Assembly: GCA_017440965.1 (NCBI GenBank)
Contig: JAFSGH010000086.1
Location: forward strand, 1 to 48,899
Length of the DNA: 48,899 nt
Source: Clostridia bacterium
GTDB taxonomy: Bacteria; Bacillota; Clostridia; Oscillospirales; Acutalibacteraceae
Direction of reading: 5' to 3'
Shown here: piece by piece, positions 23,601-32,332 of the stretch
How positions within the stretch are numbered: position 1 is the first letter of the stretch
How the letters are laid out: the number at the start of each line of letters is the position of its first letter
Notes under the pieces: generated by a model
Told to the model about the DNA's origin: nothing
The model's database searches: none
The model's input: the letters and a program-made list of their open reading frames with translations, nothing else
Position numbers and translations under genes: made by a program

Positions 23601-24403
23601 CCTCGGCTCAGAAGCTTATAAAATATCTTGCCCTTGCCTTTGCTGTTTTTCTTGTATGTGCCATTGCTCTGGGACTTTTCGAGGGAATAAATGCACTTCT
23701 CGGGATCGAGGTCACAAAGGACATCGGCACAAAATACCTTTATTCATATGATATTCCCGGCGAAGTTAACGAACTGGAAATAAATATTTCTGCGGCAGAT
23801 CTCAGAATAATTGAGGGAGAAAAGTTTTCCGTCAATACGGATGATGAGGATATTATCTGTGAAACCGTGGGCAATATATTGAAGATAGGTGATAAAAAGA
23901 GCTTCAAGGTTGCTTCCGACGGTGCCGTTGTTATAGAGATTCCCGATGTGAAGCAGTTTGAAAGAGTGAAGCTTTCTGCGGGAGCAGGAGAGGTTACCGT
24001 AAAAAGCCTTGTCTGCGAAAAGCTCCGTATTGACCTCGGTGCAGGGGATGCCTCGTTTAATGAGCTTTTTGTATCAGGTTCTGCAGAGATCAACTGTGCG
24101 GCTGGTGAATTTTCGGTAAGATCAGGTGAGATAAACGGTCTTGATATGGAGTTTGCCGTCGGTGATGTTTCCCTTCAGTGCGGTCTTACGGGAAAAAGTG
24201 AGATAAACTGCGGTATCGGAGATATAAATATTATCCTGCCGGAGGAAGCGGCATTTTACCGTATTAAGCTTGACAAGGGTGTATGCACTGCAACTTTTAA
24301 CGGAAAAGCTATGGAGGATGATACCGTTTACGGTGACGGAGAAAACCGTATTGAAATTGACGGGGCTGTCGGAGATATAAGCATCAGGACAGCTAAGAAA
24401 TAA
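23597..24403 (+). CDS. DUF4097 beta-stack protein with N-terminal membrane anchor
   Basis: 268 residues. One membrane helix at about 10-32 is followed by a long repetitive beta region of the DUF4097/LiaG kind: ELEINISAADLRIIEG, ERVKLSAGAGEVTVKS, LRIDLGAGDASFNE, AEINCAAGEFSV, DMEFAVGDVSLQCG, SEINCGIGDINIILP and a final IEIDGAVGDISI. The repeated GAGD/GIGD/AVGD turns are the coils of a beta-helix exposed outside the cell. Function is unknown; such proteins sit with LiaF-like and PspC-like envelope-stress genes. It starts inside the stop codon of the LiaF-like gene. Confidence 0.82.
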   Translation: MTSAQKLIKYLALAFAVFLVCAIALGLFEGINALLGIEVTKDIGTKYLYSYDIPGEVNELEINISAADLRIIEGEKFSVNTDDEDIICETVGNILKIGDKKSFKVASDGAVVIEIPDVKQFERVKLSAGAGEVTVKSLVCEKLRIDLGAGDASFNELFVSGSAEINCAAGEFSVRSGEINGLDMEFAVGDVSLQCGLTGKSEINCGIGDINIILPEEAAFYRIKLDKGVCTATFNGKAMEDDTVYGDGENRIEIDGAVGDISIRTAKK

Positions 24404-24487
24404 AGCAGTACAATATAGCTTTTTTTATTAATAATACTGCGGATATCAAACCGGCAGTAAGCCTTTTCCTTTTTTCGGATGAAAGTC

Positions 24488-24526
24488 AAAAAAACAGCAC
24501 TTGTGCAGTAAGGCACAGGTGCTGTT
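24488..24526 (-). terminator. Terminator between convergent genes
   Basis: AACAGCACTTGTGC (24493-24506) pairs with GCACAGGTGCTGTT (24513-24526); on the minus strand a run of T follows, so it mainly serves the hydrolase gene ending at 24629. The stretch 24404-24628 holds no gene that I can support. Confidence 0.8.
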
Positions 24527-24628
24527 CTGAATTTTATGCAAAAAACACATTTTCGCCCTCATGTACGGGAGACGGGGAGGTCAGAATGCTTTTTATATAG
24601 TCTTAGATTCAGTTTTTTGTTCGGTGGC

Positions 24629-25591
24629 TTATTCCGTTACATAAGCCGAAACAAAGCTGTCAACTGCCTCCCAGTATTCCTCGGGATGCTTTTCGCAGGC
24701 TTCATCGTGTCCTGTGTCAGGCAGAGCAAGCTTTTTCTTTTCCGCACTGCATTTTTCATAAAGAGCCTCCATCATCCAGAAGGGGACAACGGGATCGGCC
24801 TCTCCGTGAATAAAAAGCGTAGGTGTGGAGGAGGCGGCTACTGCATCGATAGGTGAGCAGTCTCTGAAGCTCCAGCCGAGAAACAGCTTTGAAAAAGCAT
24901 CTGCGGCATAAAGGAAGGGGAAGGGGGGAAGTCCTGCAGTGGTTTTTATTGAGCCTCTGAATAATTCCATACAGCTTGAATATCCGCAGTCTGCAATGCA
25001 GCACTTTACATTCGGGGGAAGCTTCTCTCCCGTTGTAAGCATAACGGTGGCACTGCCCATGGAAATACCGAGAATAACTATTTGTGCATCGGGGCAACGG
25101 GACAGGATATAATTTATCCAGGATATAACATCATATCTCTCAAAATATCCCATTGAGGTGAATTTCTCCTCCTGATTTCTGTGAGCTCTCTGACAGGGGA
25201 GAATACAATTGTAGCCGTTACGGAAAAAATGTATAGCCTGACGGGCCATTGCACGGGGACGGGATGAATAGCCGTGAACGGCAATAAGCCATTTTTTGCC
25301 GGGCTTATCCTGAGTTATCACCTTTGCAAGAAGCTTATCTCCTTTTTCGTTATAAAGAACGGTATCCTCGGGAGCTATGGCATTATACCAGTCATCCGCA
25401 GTGCGAAAATGCGGATCGCTTAAATATCTTTTCATATTACCGGGACAGTGAAGCAGCTCCTCGGGATATTTATTGCAGGTCTTTTTTGAAAGAATACCGT
25501 AACATAAAAGACCGCCTGTGCCGATATATGCGGCAGCTCCCGTTAGAGCCGCGGCTGCAGAGATCGTTAAAGCCTTGCTTACCTTTTTCAT
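24629..25591 (-). CDS. Alpha/beta hydrolase (serine aminopeptidase S33-like)
   Basis: 320 residues from the ATG at 25591, which is preceded by AGGAGGTTTATT; the frame opens 84 codons further up but without a ribosome site and across the promoter. An N-terminal helix (about 8-32) is an uncleaved anchor or signal. The hydrolase triad is clear: nucleophile S177 in GISMGS, D266 in HGEADPVVP and H295 in DTGHDEA. HGYSS at 106-110 forms the oxyanion region. The family includes esterases, monoacylglycerol lipases and cell-envelope hydrolases; the substrate is unknown. It is a single-gene unit divergent from GH2, with good promoters on both sides and the terminator at 24488. Confidence 0.9.
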   Translation of the reverse strand: MKKVSKALTISAAAALTGAAAYIGTGGLLCYGILSKKTCNKYPEELLHCPGNMKRYLSDPHFRTADDWYNAIAPEDTVLYNEKGDKLLAKVITQDKPGKKWLIAVHGYSSRPRAMARQAIHFFRNGYNCILPCQRAHRNQEEKFTSMGYFERYDVISWINYILSRCPDAQIVILGISMGSATVMLTTGEKLPPNVKCCIADCGYSSCMELFRGSIKTTAGLPPFPFLYAADAFSKLFLGWSFRDCSPIDAVAASSTPTLFIHGEADPVVPFWMMEALYEKCSAEKKKLALPDTGHDEACEKHPEEYWEAVDSFVSAYVTE

Positions 25592-25621
25592 AATAAACCT
25601 CCTGACAGGATATATATTTTT

Positions 25622-25650
25622 ATAATACCAATATTTGTTGAACATTTCAA
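25622..25650 (-). promoter_or_regulatory. Promoter of the alpha/beta hydrolase
   Basis: On the minus strand TTGAAA (25650-25645), 17-bp spacer, TATTAT (25627-25622), 31 bp before the start codon. Confidence 0.7.
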
Positions 25651-25665
25651 CTGTTTTTTGTGTGA

Positions 25666-25694
25666 TTGACTTGTGAGATGTTTTTATGTATAAT
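25666..25694 (+). promoter_or_regulatory. Promoter of the GH2 gene
   Basis: TTGACT (25666-25671), 17-bp spacer, TATAAT (25689-25694). Only 15 bp separate it from the divergent hydrolase promoter. Confidence 0.82.
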
Positions 25695-25729
25695 AGAAAA
25701 GTACAATTGTGCCAGAAGGAGTGTTTTGT

Positions 25730-28099
25730 ATGAGAAAAACAGTTGACCTGAACTTTAACTGGAAGTTCAGTGAGTCCTTTACTGAGGAAATGATAAGACC
25801 GGGCTTTGATGACAGCGGTTTTGAAAAGGTAGATATTCCTCACACAAACAAAGAATTACCCTACAATTATTTTGATGAAGCTTCCTTTCAGTTTGTAAGC
25901 TGCTACAGAAAGGTCTTCAGAGTTCCCGCTGATGCTTTTGACGGAGATAAGCATATCTTTATTTCCTTTGAGGGCGCGGCAAACTATGCGAAGGTTTATC
26001 TTAACGGTGAATTTATCGGTGAGCACAAGGGCGGATATACTCCGTTTTCTTTTGAGATAACCGATAAAGTAAACCGTGGAAATAACTGTCTCGCGGTTAT
26101 GCTTGATTCAACCGAAAGACCTGAGATACCTCCCTTCGGCAAGGTAGTAGATTATCTTGTTTACGGCGGTATCTACAGAGAAGTGCATCTTGATATTTAC
26201 GATGAAAAATATATCGAGGATGTATTTGTAAAGACTCCCGATCCTCTTTTCTCTGAAAAGATCATTGAAGCAGATGTCAGCTTTAATGAAAAGGTAACGG
26301 GAAGGTGCGATTTTGAGCTTTATGACGGCGAAAAGCTTATCGGAAAGAAATCCTGTGATGCTGACGGTAAGGTCATCCGTATCCGCTGGAGGGTGAAGAA
26401 TGTTGAGTTATGGGATATTGATTCTCCGAAGCTTTATACACTTAAGGTCTTATACGGAAATGATGAGATAACAAAGCGCTTCGGCTTCAGAGAGGCAAAA
26501 TTCACAAGAACGGGCTTTATGCTCAACGGCAGACATCTTAAGCTTCTCGGTCTTAACCGCCATCAGAGCTATCCTTATGTCGGTAACGCAATGCCCGCTT
26601 CAGCACAGAAGGCTGATGCCGATTTTATGAAATATACTCTCGGCTGTAACATAGTAAGAACGGCTCATTATCCCGATTCCGTTCATTTCCTTGAGCGCTG
26701 TGATGAGATAGGTCTTCTTGTGTTCACTGAAATGCCCAGCTGGCAGTTCCTTGGCGAGGGCGAGTGGAGAGAAAACTGTCTTGATAATATCAGAGCAATG
26801 GTCATCCGTGACAGAAGCCATCCCTCAGTTATTTTATGGGGTGTCAGAGTTAACGAAGGAAATGACTGCGATGAATTCTATACCGAGACAAATGCACTTG
26901 CACGCTCTCTTGATCCTACGAGACAGACTGGCGGTGTAAGAAACTTCCCCAGAAGCCACCTGCTTGAGGATGTTTATACATATAACGATTTCATTCATTC
27001 GGGCGGCCCCGTAAATCTGCTTCCCGCTATTATTACCTGCGGAATAAAGGCACCGTATCTTGTAACAGAGCATAACGGTCATATGTTCCCCACAAAGACC
27101 TTTGACAGAGAGGCCCTCAGAACGGAGCACGCCTTAAGACATCTGCGTGTTCAGAATACATCATTCGGCAGTAAGCGTCACTCAGGTGCTATCGGCTGGT
27201 GTATGGCTGACTATAATACCCATAAGGACTTCGGCAGCGGTGACAGAATATGCTATCACGGTGTAGCCGATATGTTCCGTATCCCGAAGCTTGCAGCTGC
27301 GGTCTATTCATCTCAGCAGGATGATACTCCCGTGCTTGAAACCTCGTCTGCAATGGATGTAGGTGAGCATCCCGGTGCTATCATCGGTCAGACATATATA
27401 TTCACAAACTGTGATTATGTGGAGATCTATAAGAACGGAAAGTATAAGAGCACTGCTTATCCCAATAAGAAAAAGTATCCCAATCTTCCTCATCCTCCCA
27501 TTCTTCCTCAGGATTTTATCGGAGATTCTCTTGAGATCGAGGACGGACTTGCTCCCGATGTTGCAGGACCTCTTAAGAATGCTCTTGTTGCGGCATCCGT
27601 TCACGGCTACATAATGCCTCCTCAGCATTATCTTGAGATCGCTTATTCCTTCCTCAAGGGAAAGATGAAGATATCAGAGATGGTAGATCTTGTTACCAAG
27701 TATTTTGCAAACTGGGGCGATGAGCAGGTCGAATACCGCTTTGACGGCTACAAAAACGGTGTGCTTGTTAAATCTGTTACCCGCACTGCCGCAAACTCAC
27801 AGGCTCTTACGGTCAAGGCAGACAGCGATACGCTTGTTGAGGACAAGACCTACGATGTCACAAGAATTGAGCTTATGTGTGTTGATCAGAACGGCAACCG
27901 TCTGCCCTTTGCAAATAACAGCATAAAGGTCACTGTAGACGGACCTGCAAAGGTCATAGGTCCCGATGAATTTGCTCTCATCGGCGGCGCCCGTGCCTTC
28001 TGGATAAGAACCACAGGTAAGTCAGGCGATATTACTGTTACCGTGACCGGTGAAAACTTAGGTGAACACAAGCTTTCCTTCAAGGCAATAAAGAAATAA
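25730..28099 (+). CDS. GH2-family glycoside hydrolase (beta-galactosidase/beta-glucuronidase type)
   Basis: 789 residues from the ATG at 25730; AAGGAG lies eight bases upstream, while an upstream in-frame GTG has none. No signal peptide, so cytoplasmic. Order of domains: sugar-binding jelly roll (about 1-160, ending YGGIYREVHLD), Ig-like sandwich (160-255), TIM barrel (about 255-530), then Ig-like C-terminal domains. The GH2 motif LNRHQSYPYVG is at 275-285; acid/base E376 is in WGVRVNEGND and nucleophile E447 in LVTEHNGHM. The family cleaves beta-galactosides, glucuronides or mannosides; the EHNGHM context is not that of LacZ, so I leave specificity open. It is a one-gene unit with a strong promoter. 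Confidence 0.93.
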   Translation: MRKTVDLNFNWKFSESFTEEMIRPGFDDSGFEKVDIPHTNKELPYNYFDEASFQFVSCYRKVFRVPADAFDGDKHIFISFEGAANYAKVYLNGEFIGEHKGGYTPFSFEITDKVNRGNNCLAVMLDSTERPEIPPFGKVVDYLVYGGIYREVHLDIYDEKYIEDVFVKTPDPLFSEKIIEADVSFNEKVTGRCDFELYDGEKLIGKKSCDADGKVIRIRWRVKNVELWDIDSPKLYTLKVLYGNDEITKRFGFREAKFTRTGFMLNGRHLKLLGLNRHQSYPYVGNAMPASAQKADADFMKYTLGCNIVRTAHYPDSVHFLERCDEIGLLVFTEMPSWQFLGEGEWRENCLDNIRAMVIRDRSHPSVILWGVRVNEGNDCDEFYTETNALARSLDPTRQTGGVRNFPRSHLLEDVYTYNDFIHSGGPVNLLPAIITCGIKAPYLVTEHNGHMFPTKTFDREALRTEHALRHLRVQNTSFGSKRHSGAIGWCMADYNTHKDFGSGDRICYHGVADMFRIPKLAAAVYSSQQDDTPVLETSSAMDVGEHPGAIIGQTYIFTNCDYVEIYKNGKYKSTAYPNKKKYPNLPHPPILPQDFIGDSLEIEDGLAPDVAGPLKNALVAASVHGYIMPPQHYLEIAYSFLKGKMKISEMVDLVTKYFANWGDEQVEYRFDGYKNGVLVKSVTRTAANSQALTVKADSDTLVEDKTYDVTRIELMCVDQNGNRLPFANNSIKVTVDGPAKVIGPDEFALIGGARAFWIRTTGKSGDITVTVTGENLGEHKLSFKAIKK

Positions 28100-28108
28100 A
28101 ATGAAATA

Positions 28109-28138
28109 CTGCCCCTGCTTCAAGAGAAGCGGGGGCAG
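28109..28138. terminator. Hairpin between convergent GH2 and GH29 genes
   Basis: CTGCCCCTGCTT (28109-28120) pairs with AAGCGGGGGCAG (28127-28138) apart from one mismatch. The T-tracts on both sides are weak, so termination is likely but not sure. Confidence 0.6.
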
Positions 28139-28155
28139 AAAGCTTAATAGGGTGT

Positions 28156-29445
28156 TTATTTTGTTATTTCAATTGCATAAAGATACTGACATTTTACCTC
28201 GTCGGGATTTATAGCAGGGAAGCTTATTCTGAGCTTGCCGCCGTCATTTTCCGCAGTAAGCATGGCATCGTGAGAGAGAAGCCTTGCCCTGATGCCCTCT
28301 TCATAGGGGATCTCATCAAGAGTAATGCTGCCGAAGGGGAAGCGGTTTATAATTGCGAATACCTTGTCGCCTTTTTTCGTGTAGTAAGTATCTTTCTGCG
28401 GCTTCTTTGTGTAAAGACGGGTGCCGTATATGGCGTCTCCGTTTACGCTGAGCCATTCGCCGATCTGTAAAAGTCTTTCCTCCATAATGACGGGAATTGT
28501 GCCGTCAGCGGCAGGGCCTATATTAAGAAGGAAATTTCCGCCCTTTGAGACAAGCTCTACCAGCATCTCGATAAGCTCTTTTGCGCTTAAGTAGTCCTCA
28601 GTTGTTTCGATGCGGTTAAGTCCGAAGGATTTTCCTATACCTCTGCATTCCTCGAAGGGCCTGTCAAGCTCGACATCCTCGATTTTTCTGCCTTCCTCGA
28701 TATAACCGTATTCTGTTGTGAAGTTTCCGCCGAGTCTGCCTCTTGTTTCCTTGCCCCAGCGGTCATTGGGGACTATATAATCCTTAACGGGGGATTCATT
28801 ATATAACCAGGTCAGAAATTCCGTGGAATGCCAGACCTTACTCGGATGAGACCATTCACCGTCGGTAAAGAGGGTAGAGGGCTCATACTTGGTTATAAGT
28901 TCCTTTAACATAGGATGCAGATGCTTTAATGCATATTCCTCAGGATCCTTGAGATAAAGAGGATGATACCATTCGTATACGGAATGGTAGACACCGAAGC
29001 GCACTCCCGTATCCTTCATTGCCTCCTTAAGCTCCATACAGAAGTCTCTGTGAGGGCCTACATCCATTGAATTCCAGTTCCATGCATAGTCTGATTTGAA
29101 GAGACAGAAGCCGTCGTGGTGCTTTGAGGTGATATTTATATATTTTGCTCCCGAGCGTCTGAAGAGCTCTGCCCACTGCTTTGCATCAAAAAGCTCAGCT
29201 CTGAAGCCGTCAACAAAATCAGTGTATTTGTAATCCTCGCCGTAAACCTTATCGTGCCATTCCTTTGCGCCCTGCTCAGGCTGTTCCTGTATCTGATACT
29301 GATACCATTCCGCATACTGTCCCTTGGTGGTATATGCAGGAACGGAATAAAGTCCCCAATGAATGAAAATTCCGAATTTTGCATCCTCAAACCATTCGGG
29401 GACGGGACGGGAATTAAGAGATTCCCAGTTGTTTTCGTATTTCAT
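28156..29445 (-). CDS. GH29 alpha-L-fucosidase
   Basis: 429 residues from the ATG at 29445 (GGGAGAAGAAT upstream); no signal peptide. The GH29 barrel is marked by FGIFIHWGLYSVPAY at 24-38, YINITSKHHDGFCLF at 102-116, and the nucleophile D195 in LFTDGEW. The C-terminal beta domain is short, as in bacterial members. It releases alpha-linked fucose from glycans such as mucin or milk-type oligosaccharides. The acid/base residue is poorly conserved in the family and I do not name it. It has its own promoter, divergent from galT. With galT and nahK in the same window it fits host-glycan salvage (inference). Confidence 0.95.
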   Translation of the reverse strand: MKYENNWESLNSRPVPEWFEDAKFGIFIHWGLYSVPAYTTKGQYAEWYQYQIQEQPEQGAKEWHDKVYGEDYKYTDFVDGFRAELFDAKQWAELFRRSGAKYINITSKHHDGFCLFKSDYAWNWNSMDVGPHRDFCMELKEAMKDTGVRFGVYHSVYEWYHPLYLKDPEEYALKHLHPMLKELITKYEPSTLFTDGEWSHPSKVWHSTEFLTWLYNESPVKDYIVPNDRWGKETRGRLGGNFTTEYGYIEEGRKIEDVELDRPFEECRGIGKSFGLNRIETTEDYLSAKELIEMLVELVSKGGNFLLNIGPAADGTIPVIMEERLLQIGEWLSVNGDAIYGTRLYTKKPQKDTYYTKKGDKVFAIINRFPFGSITLDEIPYEEGIRARLLSHDAMLTAENDGGKLRISFPAINPDEVKCQYLYAIEITK

Positions 29446-29472
29446 ATTCTTCTCCCGTGAGTTTTTTTCTTT

Positions 29473-29501
29473 ATTATAACCGTTAAACACAGCGTATGCA
29501 A
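29473..29501 (-). promoter_or_regulatory. Promoter of the GH29 gene
   Basis: On the minus strand TTGCAT (29501-29496), 17-bp spacer, TATAAT (29478-29473). Confidence 0.78.
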
Positions 29502-29520
29502 ATATTTTTTTTCCAAACTA

Positions 29521-29550
29521 TTGCTAAAAGAGGTTTTTTGAGTGTATAAT
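29521..29550 (+). promoter_or_regulatory. Promoter of galT
   Basis: TTGCTA (29521-29526), 18-bp spacer, TATAAT (29545-29550), 31 bp before the start codon. Confidence 0.75.
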
Positions 29551-29581
29551 AAGCTATCTTCTGAAGTGTGAGGTTATTATT

Positions 29582-31066
29582 ATGCTTGACGGAAAAATTA
29601 AAGCACTTATAAATTATGCAATAAAAGAGGGACTTATTGAAGAGTCCGATGCGGTTTATTGCATCAACGGTATTATTTCTCTTTTCGGAAAGGATGCTTT
29701 TGATACATCCGTAAAGGCCGAAGGGGGCAGTTTTGCAGAGATCCTTGAAGGACTTACCGACGAAGCGGTAAAAATGGGACTTACAGACGAGGGCTCCGTA
29801 TCGAGAGATCTTTTTGACACAAAAATAATGGGTATACTTACTCCGAGACCTTCGGCTGTCATAGGAAAATTCAAGGAGCTTTATAATGAGGCTCCCGAAA
29901 GGGCAACCGATTGGTATTATAAATTCAGCGGAGATACAAACTATATCCGCCGTGACAGAATCGCAAAGATACTTAAATGGCAGCAGACGGGCGAATACGG
30001 TACAATTGATATCACCGTCAATCTTTCAAAGCCCGAAAAGGATCCCAAGGCCATTGAGGTGGCAAAGAATATGCCTCAGGTAGGCTATCCCAAATGTATG
30101 CTCTGCCGTGAGTGCGAGGGCTACAGCGGAAGAATCGATTTCCCTGCAAGACAGAATCACAGAGTTATCCCCGTAACGATTAATAATTCTCAGTGGTTTA
30201 TGCAGTATTCTCCCTATGTTTATTATAATGAGCACTGTATAGTTTTCAACGGAGAGCATACTCCTATGAAGATCGACAGAAGTGCATTTGCAAAGCTTCT
30301 TGAATTTGTAACTGTATTTCCTCATTATTTCCTCGGCTCAAATGCGGATCTTCCCATTGTCGGCGGCTCTATCTTAAGCCACGAGCATTTCCAGGGCGGA
30401 AGATATGAATTTGCCATGGAAAGAGCACCTATTGAAAAGGAGATATCCTTTGAAGGCTTTGAGGATGTCAAGGCAGGTATTGTAAAATGGCCTATGTCCA
30501 CAATAAGACTTCAGTCAAAAAATAAAGAAAGTCTTGTTGAGCTTTCCGACAGAATACTCAACAAATGGAGAGGCTATACGGACGAGGAAGCATTTATTTT
30601 TGCTGAGACTGAGGGTGTTCCTCATAATACAATTACTCCTATTGCCAGAAGAAGAGGAGAGCTTTTTGAGATGGATCTTGTTCTCCGTAATAATATTACA
30701 ACAAAAGAGCATCCTCTCGGTGTATATCATCCTCATGCCGAGCTTCATCATATCAAAAAGGAAAATATAGGTCTTATTGAGGTAATGGGACTTGCTGTTC
30801 TTCCTCCCAGACTCAAGGATGAGCTTGAGGCACTTGAAAAAGCGATTCTTGAGAAAAAGGATCTTCGTGCCGATGCTCTTACCGAGCTTCATGCCGACTG
30901 GGCAGAGAGCTTTATTCCCGGATATACATTCACAAAGGAAAACTGTATGGATATTATAAGAGCTGAGGTAGGCAAGGTATTTGCTACGGTTCTTGAGCAT
31001 GCAGGTGTATATAAGCGCAACGAAAAGGGTATGGCTCAGTTTATAAGATTTATTGAAAGTGTTTGA
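29582..31066 (+). CDS. galT: UDP-glucose--hexose-1-phosphate uridylyltransferase, class II
   Basis: 494 residues, the usual length of the Firmicutes class II GalT (the E. coli type is about 350). Recognised by CRECEGYSGR, RVIPVTINNSQWFMQYSPY, NEHCIVFNGEH, PHYFLGSNADLPIVGGSILSHEHFQGG with H267 and H269 at the active site, and HPHAELHHIKKENIGLIEVMG near 385-405. It exchanges galactose-1-phosphate with UDP-glucose in the Leloir pathway, and in bifidobacteria the same step serves lacto-N-biose/galacto-N-biose use. GAGG lies before the ATG. No galK or galE is next to it, so the pathway is scattered. It runs divergent from GH29; the nahK gene 13 kb away would supply GalNAc/GlcNAc-1-phosphate. Confidence 0.95.
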   Translation: MLDGKIKALINYAIKEGLIEESDAVYCINGIISLFGKDAFDTSVKAEGGSFAEILEGLTDEAVKMGLTDEGSVSRDLFDTKIMGILTPRPSAVIGKFKELYNEAPERATDWYYKFSGDTNYIRRDRIAKILKWQQTGEYGTIDITVNLSKPEKDPKAIEVAKNMPQVGYPKCMLCRECEGYSGRIDFPARQNHRVIPVTINNSQWFMQYSPYVYYNEHCIVFNGEHTPMKIDRSAFAKLLEFVTVFPHYFLGSNADLPIVGGSILSHEHFQGGRYEFAMERAPIEKEISFEGFEDVKAGIVKWPMSTIRLQSKNKESLVELSDRILNKWRGYTDEEAFIFAETEGVPHNTITPIARRRGELFEMDLVLRNNITTKEHPLGVYHPHAELHHIKKENIGLIEVMGLAVLPPRLKDELEALEKAILEKKDLRADALTELHADWAESFIPGYTFTKENCMDIIRAEVGKVFATVLEHAGVYKRNEKGMAQFIRFIESV

Positions 31067-31091
31067 CAGAACTGAAGCTTTATGCTATTAT
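31063..31091 (+). promoter_or_regulatory. Promoter overlapping the galT stop codon
   Basis: TTGACA (31063-31068), 17-bp spacer, TATTAT (31086-31091). The -35 box spans the last codon and stop of galT, so the next gene can be expressed on its own. Confidence 0.8.
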
Positions 31092-31162
31092 AAATTCAGA
31101 GTATGAAGGAAAATTCTTTAGTATTCTGTATCTTTTATAAATATATCAAGGAGTTGTTTACT

Positions 31163-31630
31163 ATGAAAAAAATCCGTTGCACTCTCAGTGTTATATTATC
31201 ACTTCTTATGCTCTGTACTGTTTTTGCTCCCGTTGCCCTTGCTGCGGAATGCCCTCACAGTTACAGTGTAACAAATGTTGCACCCACCTGTGTTGAGGAC
31301 GGCTATGCTCTTTATGTCTGCTCCTTATGCGGTGACAATTACAAAAATTATGACGGTGCAATAAAGGCTCTCGGACACAGCTATTCCGATTGGTATGTGC
31401 TTGATGAAGCTACCTGTCTTAATGAAGGTCATTCACAGCGTGACTGCTCCCGCTGCGGTGCTTCTCAGATAAAGACTGTAGCTGTAATCGATCATGTTGA
31501 CGAAAATACTGACGGCGTCTGCGATGTATGTAATTCAGAGGTAAAGGTTGAAGAGGTCTTCAGTCCCTTTGACTGGCTCATTGCCTTCTTTAATTTCCTT
31601 CGTCAGTGGTTTATGGATATCTTTGCCTGA
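31163..31630 (+). CDS. Small secreted cysteine-repeat protein
   Basis: 155 residues from the ATG at 31163, with AAGGAG upstream; the frame opens 20 codons earlier without a ribosome site. A signal peptide ends near ALA-AEC (about residue 28). The mature part has repeats of the form C-x(4)-G-x(6)-C-x2-C followed later by LGHSY, two copies, then CDVCNSE. This is the same type of repeat as the C-terminal part of the large protein at 45580. The protein ends in a hydrophobic aromatic tail (WLIAFFNFLRQWFMDIFA). Function unknown; the tail may hold it at the membrane or in a partner (inference). A strong terminator follows. Confidence 0.8.
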   Translation: MKKIRCTLSVILSLLMLCTVFAPVALAAECPHSYSVTNVAPTCVEDGYALYVCSLCGDNYKNYDGAIKALGHSYSDWYVLDEATCLNEGHSQRDCSRCGASQIKTVAVIDHVDENTDGVCDVCNSEVKVEEVFSPFDWLIAFFNFLRQWFMDIFA

Positions 31631-31646
31631 TATTTACTAAATGCTT

Positions 31647-31684
31647 AATGCCTGCAGAGAAGTTCTCTGCAGGCATTTTTTCTA
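31647..31684 (+). terminator. Terminator after the cysteine-repeat gene
   Basis: AATGCCTGCAGAGA pairs perfectly with TCTCTGCAGGCATT (31647-31677) and a T run follows. It closes the galT/cysteine-protein stretch. Confidence 0.95.
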
Positions 31685-31707
31685 TTAATATCTGAATGTT
31701 GGTTTTA

Positions 31708-32262
31708 TCAGCCTATAGGCTCTCCGTTTTTGTTGAATAGGGGAAGCTTTTCAAGATATTTTATATCGTCTCTTGTCTGTGCATCGCCTTCTGCTAAAAT
31801 AGCAAGCTTGCCGCAGATTATGCCGCCTGCCTTTTCAACAAGCTGCTCTATGGCATAAAGAGATTCGCCCGTAGAAATAACATCGTCTACAATAAGTATT
31901 CTCTTGCCCTTCATAAGCTCGGCGTCGGCAGTGTCAAGATAGAGCTTCTGCTCCTTTGCGGTTGTGATTGAGTGGACATTTACTTCAAATACGCCCGTCA
32001 TATAGAGCTTTGGATTCTTTCTTGCAAGGAAGTATTTTTTGTCACCGTTCTGTCTTGCCATTTCGTGAATGAGGGGAATGCCCTTGGCTTCTGCAGTGAT
32101 AAGATAATCGTATTCGGGGGCAATTTCAAGAAGAGCCTTTGCACTTGCAACGGTAAGCTCCTGATCGCCGAAAATAACAAAAGCACCTATCATCAGCTCT
32201 TCATTAAGAGGGCAGAGAGGAAGATCTCTTTCACAGCCTGCTATATTCATTCTGTAATACAT
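31708..32262 (-). CDS. Adenine phosphoribosyltransferase-like PRTase
   Basis: 184 residues from the ATG at 32262, with AAAGGAAA upstream; the frame opens 30 codons earlier across the promoter. The PRPP-binding loop ILIVDDVISTGES is at about 145-157, and LITAEAKGIPLIHEMAR fits the hood/purine region of the type I phosphoribosyltransferases. The enzyme transfers ribose-5-phosphate from PRPP to a purine base; adenine, xanthine and orotate enzymes share this core. Length and the TAEAKGIP element favour an Apt-like protein, but I leave the symbol empty. A perfect TTGACA/TATAAT promoter lies upstream, so it is expressed by itself. Confidence 0.85.
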   Translation of the reverse strand: MYYRMNIAGCERDLPLCPLNEELMIGAFVIFGDQELTVASAKALLEIAPEYDYLITAEAKGIPLIHEMARQNGDKKYFLARKNPKLYMTGVFEVNVHSITTAKEQKLYLDTADAELMKGKRILIVDDVISTGESLYAIEQLVEKAGGIICGKLAILAEGDAQTRDDIKYLEKLPLFNKNGEPIG

Positions 32263-32298
32263 ATCTGTTTTTCCTTTCGGGGTAATTTTTCTGCTTTT

Positions 32299-32328
32299 AT
32301 TATATAACCCCGGAAATGCAAATGTCAA
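32299..32328 (-). promoter_or_regulatory. Promoter of the phosphoribosyltransferase
   Basis: On the minus strand TTGACA (32328-32323), 18-bp spacer, TATAAT (32304-32299): both boxes are consensus. Confidence 0.85.
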
Positions 32329-32332
32329 CAAA

